DNA from: CAYZPW01 sp964480475
Lineage (GTDB): Bacteria > B130-G9
Direction of reading: 5' to 3'
Assembly: GCA_964480475.1 (NCBI GenBank)
Contig: CAYZPW010000096.1
Location: 1-13,407 of the forward strand
Length of the DNA stretch: 13,407 nt
The notes under the pieces are model-generated. The model had not been told where the DNA came from, ran no database searches, and worked only from the letters and a program-made list of their open reading frames with translations. Both the position numbers and the translations under genes were made by a program. Position 1 is the stretch's first letter; each line of letters opens with the position of its first letter. Positions 1-7,522 of this stretch are shown here, one piece after another.

Positions 1-9
1 GGTGCGTAG

Positions 10-28
10 CCGTGGGTGCAACCCACGG
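10..28. repeat. 8-bp perfect inverted repeat, 3-nt loop
   Basis: CCGTGGGT (10-17) and ACCCACGG (21-28) are perfect reverse complements around GCA. No T-tract follows, so it does not look like an intrinsic terminator. It belongs to the inverted-repeat cluster at the left edge. Confidence 0.75.
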
Positions 29-54
29 ATCTTTGCGAAGAGAAAGCTAATAGA

Positions 55-103
55 CCCCGAAGGCGTCGGACAATCTGCGAGAGATTGTCCGACGCCTTCG
101 GGG
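55..103. repeat. Perfect 22-bp inverted repeat with 5-nt loop
   Basis: Bases 55-76 and 82-103 are exact reverse complements without a mismatch, separated by GCGAG (77-81). The arms begin CCCCGAAGGCGTCGG and end TTCGGGG, giving a very stable GC-rich hairpin on either strand. The base following the right arm starts GTGAGG rather than a run of T, so a classic Rho-independent terminator is unlikely. A perfect long palindrome like this is typical of a REP- or MITE-like element, a structured RNA, or a recently formed or conserved repeat. Its role is not known. Confidence 0.85.
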
Positions 104-199
104 TGAGGGTCGTGTTCCCGCACGAGTACCCCGCGTTTCACACGGGGCTACCCACGTGGCCCCCTTTCAGGGGACTTCTGCCCCTCCAACCTGACGTTA

Positions 200-501
200 A
201 TCCCACTCTCCCCTCCCTGTAAACCAAGCCGAACAGTCTACAACCCGGCGAATGTCTGCCCTGCCTTTTGATCCGATTGGGAGGGGTAAGACCCCTGACA
301 CATGAATGGTCTGTTTACGGGCCAGCCTGCTAGTGGTAACTGCGCCCTAGTTATGCGGCGAGAATACCACGATTCTTCAGATTCTTGTTGTCTGTGTGCC
401 GCCTCCCTGACCCATTCCGTTAGGGCAGTCACACTCTGAGAATGGCCCCCAATGGCCGATCTCCTAACAGGGCTGAATTGATCTAGCGGTTAATCCCCGC
501 T
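200..501. other. Non-coding region upstream of the sigma-54 promoter
   Basis: No credible gene was found on either strand. The region lies about 35-300 bases upstream of the sigma-54 promoter, where enhancer sites for an NtrC-type activator would be expected. The best imperfect dyad seen is GTTAGG (419-424) against CCTAAC (463-468), with 38 bases between the arms. Allowing one mismatch extends the arms slightly. This is only a weak candidate activator site, because the spacing is larger than for a usual dimer operator. Confidence 0.35.
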
Positions 502-518
502 TTGGCACGTGAACTGCT
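502..518 (+). promoter_or_regulatory. Sigma-54 (RpoN) -24/-12 promoter
   Basis: The sequence TTGGCACGTGAACTGCT matches the sigma-54 consensus YTGGCACG-N4-TTGCW at every defined base except one (C for the first T of TTGC). The invariant GG (504-505) and GC (516-517) are exactly ten bases apart. The expected transcription start is near 529, giving a leader of about 50 bases before the protease ATG at 580 with its Shine-Dalgarno site. Expression from it would require an enhancer-binding activator, and one of that family is encoded in this window (8899-7523, minus strand). Confidence 0.8.
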
Positions 519-567
519 CTATAATGATGCGTTGCCAACGATGAGTTCTTCACTTCAACACCTCGGT

Positions 568-573
568 AAGGAG
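568..573 (+). promoter_or_regulatory. Ribosome binding site of the protease gene
   Basis: AAGGAG lies six bases before the ATG at 580, and that ATG opens a classic signal peptide. This selects 580 over the in-frame TTG at 502, which falls inside the sigma-54 promoter and would put a polar, non-signal stretch in front of the signal peptide. Confidence 0.85.
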
Positions 574-579
574 AACAGA

Positions 580-2346
580 ATGAGAAGCGCACACCTGATT
601 GGCTCTGTGTTTGTCCTCGTCCTGCTTGCGCCCACGGTGATGTTTGCGGCCGAGCAGCCCGAGGGGGCTGTGATCACATCGGGCCAAATCCTCATCCAGT
701 ATGAGAGAGACATGGGGGCTTTAGAGTTCGATTCCCTCTGCTCAACGTTATCGGAGCTGGGTTTCGGATTCATTCGGCACTATCCCAGAAGTAGCGTGCT
801 GAAGGTTCAGGTTCCCTATGGCGATGATTCAAAAGGCGCCGTAGCGAAGGCCCAAGGAGTTTCTGGTGTCCGTCATTCCGAAATACCATTTACGTGTCGT
901 GCGTGCGGAGAACCGAACGACGAGTGGTATTGGCTCCAGTGGAACCTGAAACAGATAGGCTATGAGGAGGCCTGGGACCTGTTTCTCAAGGACGCGGCGT
1001 TTGCTGACCCCGCGGTCATTGCGGTTCTGGATACCGGGATAGCGTATGAAGATTACGCAGACGCCAAGTATCAGTATGAGCGGGCGCCGGATTTTGAACA
1101 GATAGAGTTTGTGGACGGCTACGACGCGGTTAATAACGACTATCATCCCAACGACGATAATGGGCACGGCACGTTCGTCTGCGGCGTTATCGCCCAATCG
1201 ACAAACAACCTTGAGGGCGTGGCGTCAATCGCTTTTGGCTGCAAGATTATGCCCGTCAAAGTCCTTGGTGAGTATCAGACAGGCGATACGGCGTCATTGA
1301 CGGAAGGCATCTACTATGCGGTAGATAACGGCGCAGACGTTCTCAACTTCAGTCTGGGCTTCTCATGGTATTTCTCTCGCAGCGAGATTCTGTCCGATGC
1401 CGTTGCCTATGCTGCAGATAACGGCGTCGTGATGGTTGGTTCGTCGGGTAACAACGAGCTTCCCTACGTCAAGTTCCCCGCAGCTTACAATGAGTGCTTG
1501 GCCGTCGGCGCAAGTCTCTTTGACGACGATCCCGGCGTTGTGAATAGGGCGCCGTACTCGAATTACGGCGTCGCGTTGGACTTGATAGCCCCCGGCGGCG
1601 ATTTCGGGGATAGAGACGACGACCTCTATCCGGAGGCTGTTCTTGCCGAGAGCTTTGACGGCGGCGCACCCTCTGGGTGCTGGGACCTTTGGTGGGCGCC
1701 TGGGACGTCCCCCGCGGCCGGCCAGGTTTCTGGCATTGCAGGGCTATTGGTCTCGCTTGGACTGGATCGAGAGGAGGTCATAGCCGTCTTGAAAGGGACC
1801 GCTTCCAAGGTATGTTTAGACCCCAAGGACGGCGACCCAGCAGCGACCGACGAGTTTGACTGTGAGACCGGATACGGGCTTGTCAATGTCAACAAGGCGC
1901 TTGAGTGTGCCTTGACTGGCCTGATACCCCGATTCCCAGAATACCGAGTTTCGATCTCTATCAAGACAAAAAAGGATAAGGGCGGGAAATATCATGGCGA
2001 GGCGAAAGTTACAGTAACTGATGCCGGTGACAAACCTGCGAAAGAAGTCACAGTGTATGGCTACTGGGCAGGCTCTGCGGTTGGCGCCGACTCGGAAAAG
2101 ACTGACAAAAAGGGCAAGTGCAAGTTTAGGTCAGAAAAGACCGCAGAGGAGAACCCCCATTTTGAGTTTGTCATCACAAACATCGTGAAGGGCGGCAAGG
2201 AGTTCTCAGCGACCGCGGATCTTGCGCTTAGCGATGTCGCTGAAGCCGACGCGATGATAGTGAGGCCCCTGAGGTCAACGGGTGGCGCTTGCACGTCCGT
2301 ACTCTACACGCCCTGGTTCAGATCGCCAGATGACGGTATCTACTGA
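580..2346 (+). CDS. Secreted subtilisin-like serine protease (peptidase S8) with C-terminal Ig-like domain
   Basis: A 588-residue exported endopeptidase of the subtilase (S8) family. Residues 1-24 form a signal peptide (basic MRSAH start, hydrophobic core, small residues near VMFAAEQ) without a lipobox. Residues ~30-110 look like an I9/fervidolysin-type inhibitory propeptide, normally removed on activation. The catalytic domain spans ~120-450, with a complete triad: Asp151 (AVLDTGIAY), His196 (NGHGTFVCGVI) and Ser377 (PGTSPAAGQVSG), plus the oxyanion-hole Asn291 (GSSGNN). The Ser motif departs from the usual GTSMAAPHVAG by Met to Pro, Pro to Gly and His to Gln. Residues ~465-560 form a beta-rich Ig/invasin-like module (VTVTDAGDKPAKEVTVYG) that may bind surfaces or substrate. 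The stop TGA shares its A with the ATG of the receiver gene, so the two are probably co-transcribed from the sigma-54 promoter at 502. The substrate is unknown. The family call is firm. Confidence 0.93.
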   Translation: MRSAHLIGSVFVLVLLAPTVMFAAEQPEGAVITSGQILIQYERDMGALEFDSLCSTLSELGFGFIRHYPRSSVLKVQVPYGDDSKGAVAKAQGVSGVRHSEIPFTCRACGEPNDEWYWLQWNLKQIGYEEAWDLFLKDAAFADPAVIAVLDTGIAYEDYADAKYQYERAPDFEQIEFVDGYDAVNNDYHPNDDNGHGTFVCGVIAQSTNNLEGVASIAFGCKIMPVKVLGEYQTGDTASLTEGIYYAVDNGADVLNFSLGFSWYFSRSEILSDAVAYAADNGVVMVGSSGNNELPYVKFPAAYNECLAVGASLFDDDPGVVNRAPYSNYGVALDLIAPGGDFGDRDDDLYPEAVLAESFDGGAPSGCWDLWWAPGTSPAAGQVSGIAGLLVSLGLDREEVIAVLKGTASKVCLDPKDGDPAATDEFDCETGYGLVNVNKALECALTGLIPRFPEYRVSISIKTKKDKGGKYHGEAKVTVTDAGDKPAKEVTVYGYWAGSAVGADSEKTDKKGKCKFRSEKTAEENPHFEFVITNIVKGGKEFSATADLALSDVAEADAMIVRPLRSTGGACTSVLYTPWFRSPDDGIY

Positions 2347-2753
2347 TGAGTTGGGAATCAGACCAGATCGACATACTATTCATCGACGACGACGACGCGT
2401 TCCGGCAGGTGACGACGGATGTGCTCGACCATCTGGGATACCGGGTGCAAGCAGTGAACAGTATGTCCGATGCGATGAGAGCACTGCGAACAACCGGATT
2501 CGATCTAGTGCTCTCGGACCTCTGCATATCAGGCGACAAGGATGGCCTTCTGATTCTGGACTTCCTTAATTCCATGGGCATCGAAGTGCCGGTTATCTTC
2601 ATCACAGGGAGCGGTTACGGGGAGTGGCTGGTCGCGGAGGCAAGAAGCAGGCGAAAGGTCGGCTTTCTGCAAAAGCCGGTCACGATGTCTCAGCTGGCTG
2701 GGTCGATCGAGTCTCTCTGTTCCCGTCAGGCGCCGGTGCAACAGGCAGTGTAA
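2346..2753 (+). CDS. Stand-alone response-regulator receiver domain protein (CheY-like)
   Basis: A 135-residue single-domain receiver with no output domain, expected to be cytoplasmic. The phosphorylation site is Asp58 (VLSDL), with the acidic pocket Asp14/Asp15 (FIDDDD), the switch Thr87 (FITGS) and Lys110 (LQKP) all in place, so it should accept phosphate. The loop after Asp58 is unusual: LCISGDKDG lacks the common Pro and is one residue longer than the usual L-x-M-P-x-x-DG. The ATG overlaps the protease stop by one base and has no clear Shine-Dalgarno of its own, pointing to translational coupling. Its last ~25 codons lie antisense to the end of the histidine kinase gene, which makes that kinase the natural candidate partner. 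It could be a phosphate sink, a diffusible output or a feedback element. The partner and output are inferred. Confidence 0.9.
   Translation: MSWESDQIDILFIDDDDAFRQVTTDVLDHLGYRVQAVNSMSDAMRALRTTGFDLVLSDLCISGDKDGLLILDFLNSMGIEVPVIFITGSGYGEWLVAEARSRRKVGFLQKPVTMSQLAGSIESLCSRQAPVQQAV
2680..2753. other. 74-bp tail-to-tail overlap of two convergent genes
   Basis: The stop of the minus-strand kinase gene (TGA, read from 2682-2680) lies inside the plus-strand receiver gene, just after its Lys110-Pro111 codons. The final helix of the receiver and the ~24-residue end of the kinase are therefore encoded on opposite strands of the same DNA. No intrinsic terminator is visible between or just beyond the two stops, so the two transcripts are expected to be complementary here over at least this length. 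Confidence 0.9.
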
Positions 2754-5700
2754 AGGTTACGTTGGTTCCCTTGCCTCTCTCGCTTGTGGCCCAGATGCGG
2801 CCACCGTGCTGCTCAACTACGCTTCTACATATATAAAGGCCAAGGCCGGACCCCTTTATCCGATGTTCCGTCTCCGTCTTGCGGGTCCTGGCATATCTTT
2901 CAAATATGCGCCTGCATTCGGCTTCATCCATGCCTTCGCCGTCGTCAACCACACTGATCGTGACGAATGTGCCTTCCCATTGATGCTCATGGCGCCCCAG
3001 ATATAGATATGAAGAGCCCGGATGTGAGGGATCGTGCACGAATGATGTCAGTCGGGACCTGATGCTGATTGAGCCGCCGGGGCCAGTGTATTTGGCTGCG
3101 TTAGTGAATAGGTTGATCAGCACTTGCTCCAGGGCGTCCCTTTGTCCTTTTATATCGCTCAATTTCTCGGAGAGCTCAAGTTTGAGGGATATCTTGTTCT
3201 TCTGTGCGAGTGACTCGAGCGCGTCGGCGACATGTCGAATGAGAGCATTCACATCTACTCTTTGAGGACTAAGCATTCTAGAGGAGCTCTTCCCTTTTAT
3301 TAGGTCAATCGTCTCATCGGCAAGCCTTGACAGTCTTGCTACTTGGTCACCAACGACACCCACGTAGTGCGTGGAAGGCTTGCCTGTGCGCACCGCCATC
3401 AGCTCAACCGAGGACAGAATAGCGTTAAGCGGCGTCCTCATCTCGTGGGCCAATGAGGCAACAAGCTCCTCGACCAGCTCATTCTCGTTCGCGATTCGGA
3501 CGTTCTCAAGGAATAGGCCTACGTGATGCGCTACGAGCTCCACCAGTGGGATATGCTCGTGCTCGTCGAATAAGTTAGGTGTTTTGCTATCAATGTAGAG
3601 AACTGCCTGGAGGTCCCCGCCCACAAAGACCGGAACGCAGATAACTGAACCAATCTGGAAGCTCCTGATGCTTGAACTGTCGAAGAATCGGGAGTCTGTT
3701 GCAGCTGAATCGATCAAAAGCGGCTCTTGAGACTCCTTGACATACTGTAGAATACTCGATGAGACCCTGAGATAGTCCTGGTGTATGCCGTTCAAGTTGG
3801 CCGAAGCCTCAAACTGGATCATTCCGCGCCGGTTTAATCCAACGACCACGCCTCGATCGGCCCCTGATATCAAGACCATGGCTCTCGCGACGCTTTGCAG
3901 CGCGGTCTCCACGTCATCGGCCGCTTGCAGCCCATCGAACGCTTCGAGTACTCGGCGGATCTTGTCCGGCCATTCCCCGCTTCTGGCGATCTGTTTTTGC
4001 AGGCTTTTCGCCCTGCTCAACGCCTCAGTCACACCTGCCTCCTCGAACGCGTCTTCTAGACCACGGGCGAGCTCTGCTGCCTCAGAGAAACGAGCTTCTT
4101 TCAAGCAGAGCTCCGCCCACACCAGCTTGGTATGCGCCTCCTCAAACGCGGCGCCATCTGAAGCGAACGAGCTCGTAACCTCTCTGTAGGCCTCTTCCGC
4201 CTTGTCGAACATATTGCGAGAGGCAAAATAGCGGGCCTTCAGACGGCCGATGTAGCGGAGCTCGTGCTTCTCGCCGACCGCCAGGGCTGATTCCTTACAC
4301 TTAGCGGCGTAGTAGTTGAAGCGCCGTGGCGAGCCCCGCTCGAGCGACACCCTGGCCATTCTGCGATACGCCTCTGGGAGGAGATCAATAGCCTTATTCC
4401 TGCGCGCTCTTTGAAGGACCCTTTTAAGAAGTGATTCGGCCCGGTCGAGCTCGTTCTCATTCGTTAGCAGCTCTCCCAGGTTCCCCTCAATCAATAGTGT
4501 GTGACGGCTATACCGCCTGCTGCGGGCGATTCGGAGCGCTTTCTGAAGCAGCTTACGGGCTTCGTCGTTTCTGCCCTGCGCCGTAAGCAATGTGCCGAGG
4601 TTGTTGAGAGCGACGACGTAGCCCTCAACATCACCCATCTCAATATCGAGGGCGAGGTCCTCTCTGAAGTGCGTCTCCGCTTGCCTCAATTTGCCGAGCT
4701 GATATTCCGCGACGGCCAGGTTGCCGATGGCAGAGCTTCTCTTGGCTGGGTCCTGAAGACTTTCCGCCAGACAAGATGCCTTCTGATAGTATGATAGCGC
4801 GTCCGTCCAGTTTCCGAGATGCCACGAAGCGCTGGCAGCCCCGTTGACCGACTGAGACTCGACCTCGGCAGGTAGATTGCATTCAGAAGCAATGGCCATC
4901 CCTCGCTGGAACAACTCAAGCGATTTCTGAGGATTGCCGCTATAAAGGGATAGCCATCCGGCTGTGGTCAGTGCCCTTATCGTCCCGTTGGGAAATACAC
5001 TCTCGTCAGTCTGCGCCAGGAGCTCCCCTACCGTCTTCTCGCTCTCCTCATACTTATGCGCTAGCATCTGGGCCCAACCGAGAGAGTTCTGCACCTTCAT
5101 CCAAGACCTCCTGTAACGCGGCACGCCGCTATATGGACGAAGCAAGGACAAGGCCCCCTCGTAATGACCTATTGCCGCCTCGTAGTCGCTAACGTTCTCA
5201 CATAGCTGCCCTGCCTGAACATGCAGTTGAATCGCTAAGAACAGCCTGGCGTCGTCGCCGGAAAGACACGACTTTTCTAGCTGAAAAAGCGCGGCTTGGC
5301 AATGCTCAAGCGCCTCACGAACTTCGCTCTGTCGGCCTTTCATCTTTGCCAGAGATAGATGCAGACCCGCCAAACGGAGAACGTTGACCCCCGGGAGGGA
5401 TTCAATAGCCCTCAAGGCTGTTGTTAGAAGGCTCACCCCGAGCGAGAGCTTACCGGTCGACCTGTGCCGCTTGCCCTCCGCTGTTGCCACATCTATCAAT
5501 TCCCTTATGCGCCCTGCCCCGCGAAGGTGCTCAACTAGCTGAAGCGGGTCGAAGGCCTTCCCCTCCGCACGGTACGCAAGTAGCGCCTGGGCAGCCGACT
5601 CGCTCAATTGTGAAAGCAATTCGGGGTCGGCTCTTTCAATGATAACTCGCGGATGAGAGGGGTCAACGAAGCGGATAAACGCCTCATTGCGGCTTGTTTC

Positions 5701-7494
5701 CCAACCAAGAACGCCCGCGTTCTCAAGCTGCCGTATCATCTCTGCAAAGTCCCTGGCTGCCAGACCGGCAACCCGCTGAACACGTGAGGCAGGCGCCCTG
5801 GGTCCGTTTATGGCCGCGGCCAGCAGGACTGTCTTCAGATTACTAGGAGCGCTGCGCGACTTGATGGCGGGATGTGGACCCCGTCTCCCTCGCTCACATT
5901 TGTCGGTCTCATCGGGCGCCACGGACCACTGACCAAGACGGTGTTTGAGGCGCCCCTTCGCCGCAAGTTCGCTCAAGAGACCGACGCACGCCCCTACATT
6001 GCCTCCTGTCCTGGCAACAACGAAGTCCGCAACCCCACCCAGGCAGTCGGTTGTCCCCAACATGGACCGACACAGCTCGGACACCTCCTCGACGGCGAGA
6101 GGTTGGAGCTCAAATCTTACGAAATCGGTGTCATCGCCTACCACGTTAAGAAATCGCCCCAGGCGCGTGTTCCCACCACCGCGACTACCGTTGATCGACG
6201 ATATGAGCAGGTATCCCTCGCTGGCTGCCCCGTGAGCCAGCGAACGCCAAGCCCCGGTGTCAGTCGCCTCCAGGTTCTGGAGGTCATCAATGAGAATCAC
6301 AAGCGGGCGCTTCTTGGCCAGCTCCGCGATATGCTCTACTAGCTGATCACGCCTGCCGACACGCCCTTGAGCATGTGTCTCCAGGTTAACGGCCTTCTCC
6401 AGCGCGGACATCATTGACGACCCAGGAGCACTAGATATGTCATCGGCTGTTGCGAGGACCGAGGCGCCTGCTAGCTGCGCGTAATGTCGCGCCTCCTTGA
6501 GAAGACGTGTCTTGCCAGAGGTCTTTGGGCCTTCTATTAAAATGAATCCGCCCCCATCCTTCTTCATTCGGTCTATTTTGCCGCAAATGACCCGAAGCTG
6601 CTCGCCTCTGCCGATCAAATCCGGACGAAGCAGGCGCCGCTGGACTGGGGGAGGCGCAGGCAGCTCGATATCGCCCTCACCCTCAGCAGATAGCGCGGCA
6701 AGTACCGCACGGCAAGATGGAAAGCGGCCGCGGGGGTCATGCGCAGTCATCTGCGCGATGATCTCCTGATAAGGGTCCGGGACCTTTGATAAGGCTCTTG
6801 CTATCGCCTCGCTTGAAGCCTTGCGCGAAAGAAGATCGGCGAGACGCCACCCCCTGAAGGGAAGCTCACCAGTGATCACCTCCAGGAGGGTTATGCCCAG
6901 TGAGTAGATGTCCGCTCGCGCGTCGATCTGTTGCCCGGCCAGCATTTCAGGGGCCGCGTACATAACGGTGCCACGCGGCGAAGTCTCCGATGTGGATGAG
7001 AGATCGATATTGAGGCCGAAATCCATCAATACGGCCTTGCGCTGGCCATTGTCCGATGAAAGCATGACGTTATCGGGCTTAATATCGCAATGCAGACAGC
7101 CCTTGGCGTGAACCACGCACGACGCACGGCACAAGTCCTCAAAGACCCCTTCAAGGACCTTCCCTTGAAGCTTGCGCTTGTGCTTTGAGAGCGGTTCACC
7201 GGGCACCACAGCCATAGTGTAGTAGCGAAGCCCCTCCGGGCTCTGTCCGAAATCGAACACCTGAACAATGTTCGGATGTTCGATCTGCGTCATTGCTCTG
7301 AATTCATTGTGGAAGAAGCGGTCCGCCAGAACGTCGTAACCAGCGGGGTCCTTTAAGAGCTTCAATGCCACAACGTGCGAGCGGACCCGGTCGAATGCGC
7401 GGACGACCCCGCCCCAGGAGCCCTGACCCAGGGAATCCAGAAACTCATACCTGTCGTCAAAGAGCTTGTCCTTATACGTCTCCGTGATGCTCAT
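2680..7494 (-). CDS. Ser/Thr protein kinase - STAND-like ATPase - TPR - GAF - histidine kinase fusion
   Basis: A 1,604-residue soluble signalling protein with no predicted membrane segment. In order: a Hanks-type kinase (~15-270) with a Gly loop (LGQGSWGGV), Lys45 (VALKLL), HCDIKPDN (Asp137, Lys139, Asn142; the usual HRD Arg is Cys), DFG Asp158 and APE; a STAND/AAA_16-like ATPase with Walker A GPKTSGKT (Lys328) and Walker B LVILIDD (Asp403/404), then a winged-helix-like stretch; TPR-like helical repeats (~680-1165); a GAF domain (~1182-1335); a HisKA domain with phospho-acceptor His1350 (SLAHEMRTPL); and HATPase_c with an N box (Asn1465), DDGEGM and GSGLGL. The chosen ATG follows GGTGAGG by 11 bases and starts 28 bases after the activator gene's stop. 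An upstream in-frame ATG at 7551 (1,623 residues) overlaps that gene and lacks a Shine-Dalgarno. It resembles HstK-type hybrid kinases. Likely partners are the adjacent activator and receiver. Confidence 0.92.
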   Translation of the reverse strand: MSITETYKDKLFDDRYEFLDSLGQGSWGGVVRAFDRVRSHVVALKLLKDPAGYDVLADRFFHNEFRAMTQIEHPNIVQVFDFGQSPEGLRYYTMAVVPGEPLSKHKRKLQGKVLEGVFEDLCRASCVVHAKGCLHCDIKPDNVMLSSDNGQRKAVLMDFGLNIDLSSTSETSPRGTVMYAAPEMLAGQQIDARADIYSLGITLLEVITGELPFRGWRLADLLSRKASSEAIARALSKVPDPYQEIIAQMTAHDPRGRFPSCRAVLAALSAEGEGDIELPAPPPVQRRLLRPDLIGRGEQLRVICGKIDRMKKDGGGFILIEGPKTSGKTRLLKEARHYAQLAGASVLATADDISSAPGSSMMSALEKAVNLETHAQGRVGRRDQLVEHIAELAKKRPLVILIDDLQNLEATDTGAWRSLAHGAASEGYLLISSINGSRGGGNTRLGRFLNVVGDDTDFVRFELQPLAVEEVSELCRSMLGTTDCLGGVADFVVARTGGNVGACVGLLSELAAKGRLKHRLGQWSVAPDETDKCERGRRGPHPAIKSRSAPSNLKTVLLAAAINGPRAPASRVQRVAGLAARDFAEMIRQLENAGVLGWETSRNEAFIRFVDPSHPRVIIERADPELLSQLSESAAQALLAYRAEGKAFDPLQLVEHLRGAGRIRELIDVATAEGKRHRSTGKLSLGVSLLTTALRAIESLPGVNVLRLAGLHLSLAKMKGRQSEVREALEHCQAALFQLEKSCLSGDDARLFLAIQLHVQAGQLCENVSDYEAAIGHYEGALSLLRPYSGVPRYRRSWMKVQNSLGWAQMLAHKYEESEKTVGELLAQTDESVFPNGTIRALTTAGWLSLYSGNPQKSLELFQRGMAIASECNLPAEVESQSVNGAASASWHLGNWTDALSYYQKASCLAESLQDPAKRSSAIGNLAVAEYQLGKLRQAETHFREDLALDIEMGDVEGYVVALNNLGTLLTAQGRNDEARKLLQKALRIARSRRYSRHTLLIEGNLGELLTNENELDRAESLLKRVLQRARRNKAIDLLPEAYRRMARVSLERGSPRRFNYYAAKCKESALAVGEKHELRYIGRLKARYFASRNMFDKAEEAYREVTSSFASDGAAFEEAHTKLVWAELCLKEARFSEAAELARGLEDAFEEAGVTEALSRAKSLQKQIARSGEWPDKIRRVLEAFDGLQAADDVETALQSVARAMVLISGADRGVVVGLNRRGMIQFEASANLNGIHQDYLRVSSSILQYVKESQEPLLIDSAATDSRFFDSSSIRSFQIGSVICVPVFVGGDLQAVLYIDSKTPNLFDEHEHIPLVELVAHHVGLFLENVRIANENELVEELVASLAHEMRTPLNAILSSVELMAVRTGKPSTHYVGVVGDQVARLSRLADETIDLIKGKSSSRMLSPQRVDVNALIRHVADALESLAQKNKISLKLELSEKLSDIKGQRDALEQVLINLFTNAAKYTGPGGSISIRSRLTSFVHDPSHPGSSYLYLGRHEHQWEGTFVTISVVDDGEGMDEAECRRIFERYARTRKTETEHRIKGSGLGLYICRSVVEQHGGRIWATSERGKGTNVTFTLPVAPAPDGNRETRSTQPAETS

Positions 7495-7505
7495 AACTCG
7501 ACTGG

Positions 7506-7512
7506 CCTCACC
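7506..7512 (-). promoter_or_regulatory. Probable ribosome binding site of the fused kinase gene
   Basis: On the minus strand this reads GGTGAGG, 11 bases before the ATG at 7494. The spacing is somewhat long but better than anything before the alternative ATG at 7551. It lies in the 28-base gap after the activator stop, consistent with an operon. Confidence 0.45.
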
Positions 7513-7522
7513 CGACGGAGGG

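Larger units (their letters stand above)
1..200. repeat. Cluster of inverted repeats in non-coding DNA
   Basis: This stretch holds at least five short hairpin-forming elements packed end to end, with no credible gene. Besides the two listed separately (10-28 and 55-103), there is TCGTG/CACGA at 110-114/121-125, CCCCG/CGGGG at 129-133/143-147, and CCCCT/AGGGG at 161-165/169-173. The last AGGGG can pair instead with a second CCCCT at 181-185, giving two mutually exclusive stems. ACCCACG occurs twice as a direct repeat (21-27 and 150-156), and CGTGGGT at 11-17 is its complement. Such density suggests a compound palindromic repeat unit of the dispersed intergenic kind, or a structured RNA. The family is not recognised, and whether copies occur elsewhere in the genome cannot be seen here. 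The element may begin left of the window. Confidence 0.6.

Noticed and set aside
55..103. Large hairpin as an intrinsic terminator of an upstream gene
   Set aside because: No T-tract follows on either strand, and the stem is much longer than usual terminators.
238..432. 64-residue minus-strand open frame in the left intergenic region
   Set aside because: No recognised domain, no Shine-Dalgarno and a composition like a chance frame. It could be part of a dispersed repeat, but there is no support for a gene.
502..579. Upstream TTG start for the protease
   Set aside because: It lies inside the sigma-54 promoter, lacks a Shine-Dalgarno and would put a polar stretch in front of the signal peptide.
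725..750. GTTCGATTCC resembling a tRNA T-arm
   Set aside because: It lies within the protease coding sequence with no acceptor or anticodon stem around it.
5872..6342. 156-residue plus-strand open frame inside the kinase gene
   Set aside because: It is a shadow of the fused kinase's ATPase region, with no family features of its own.
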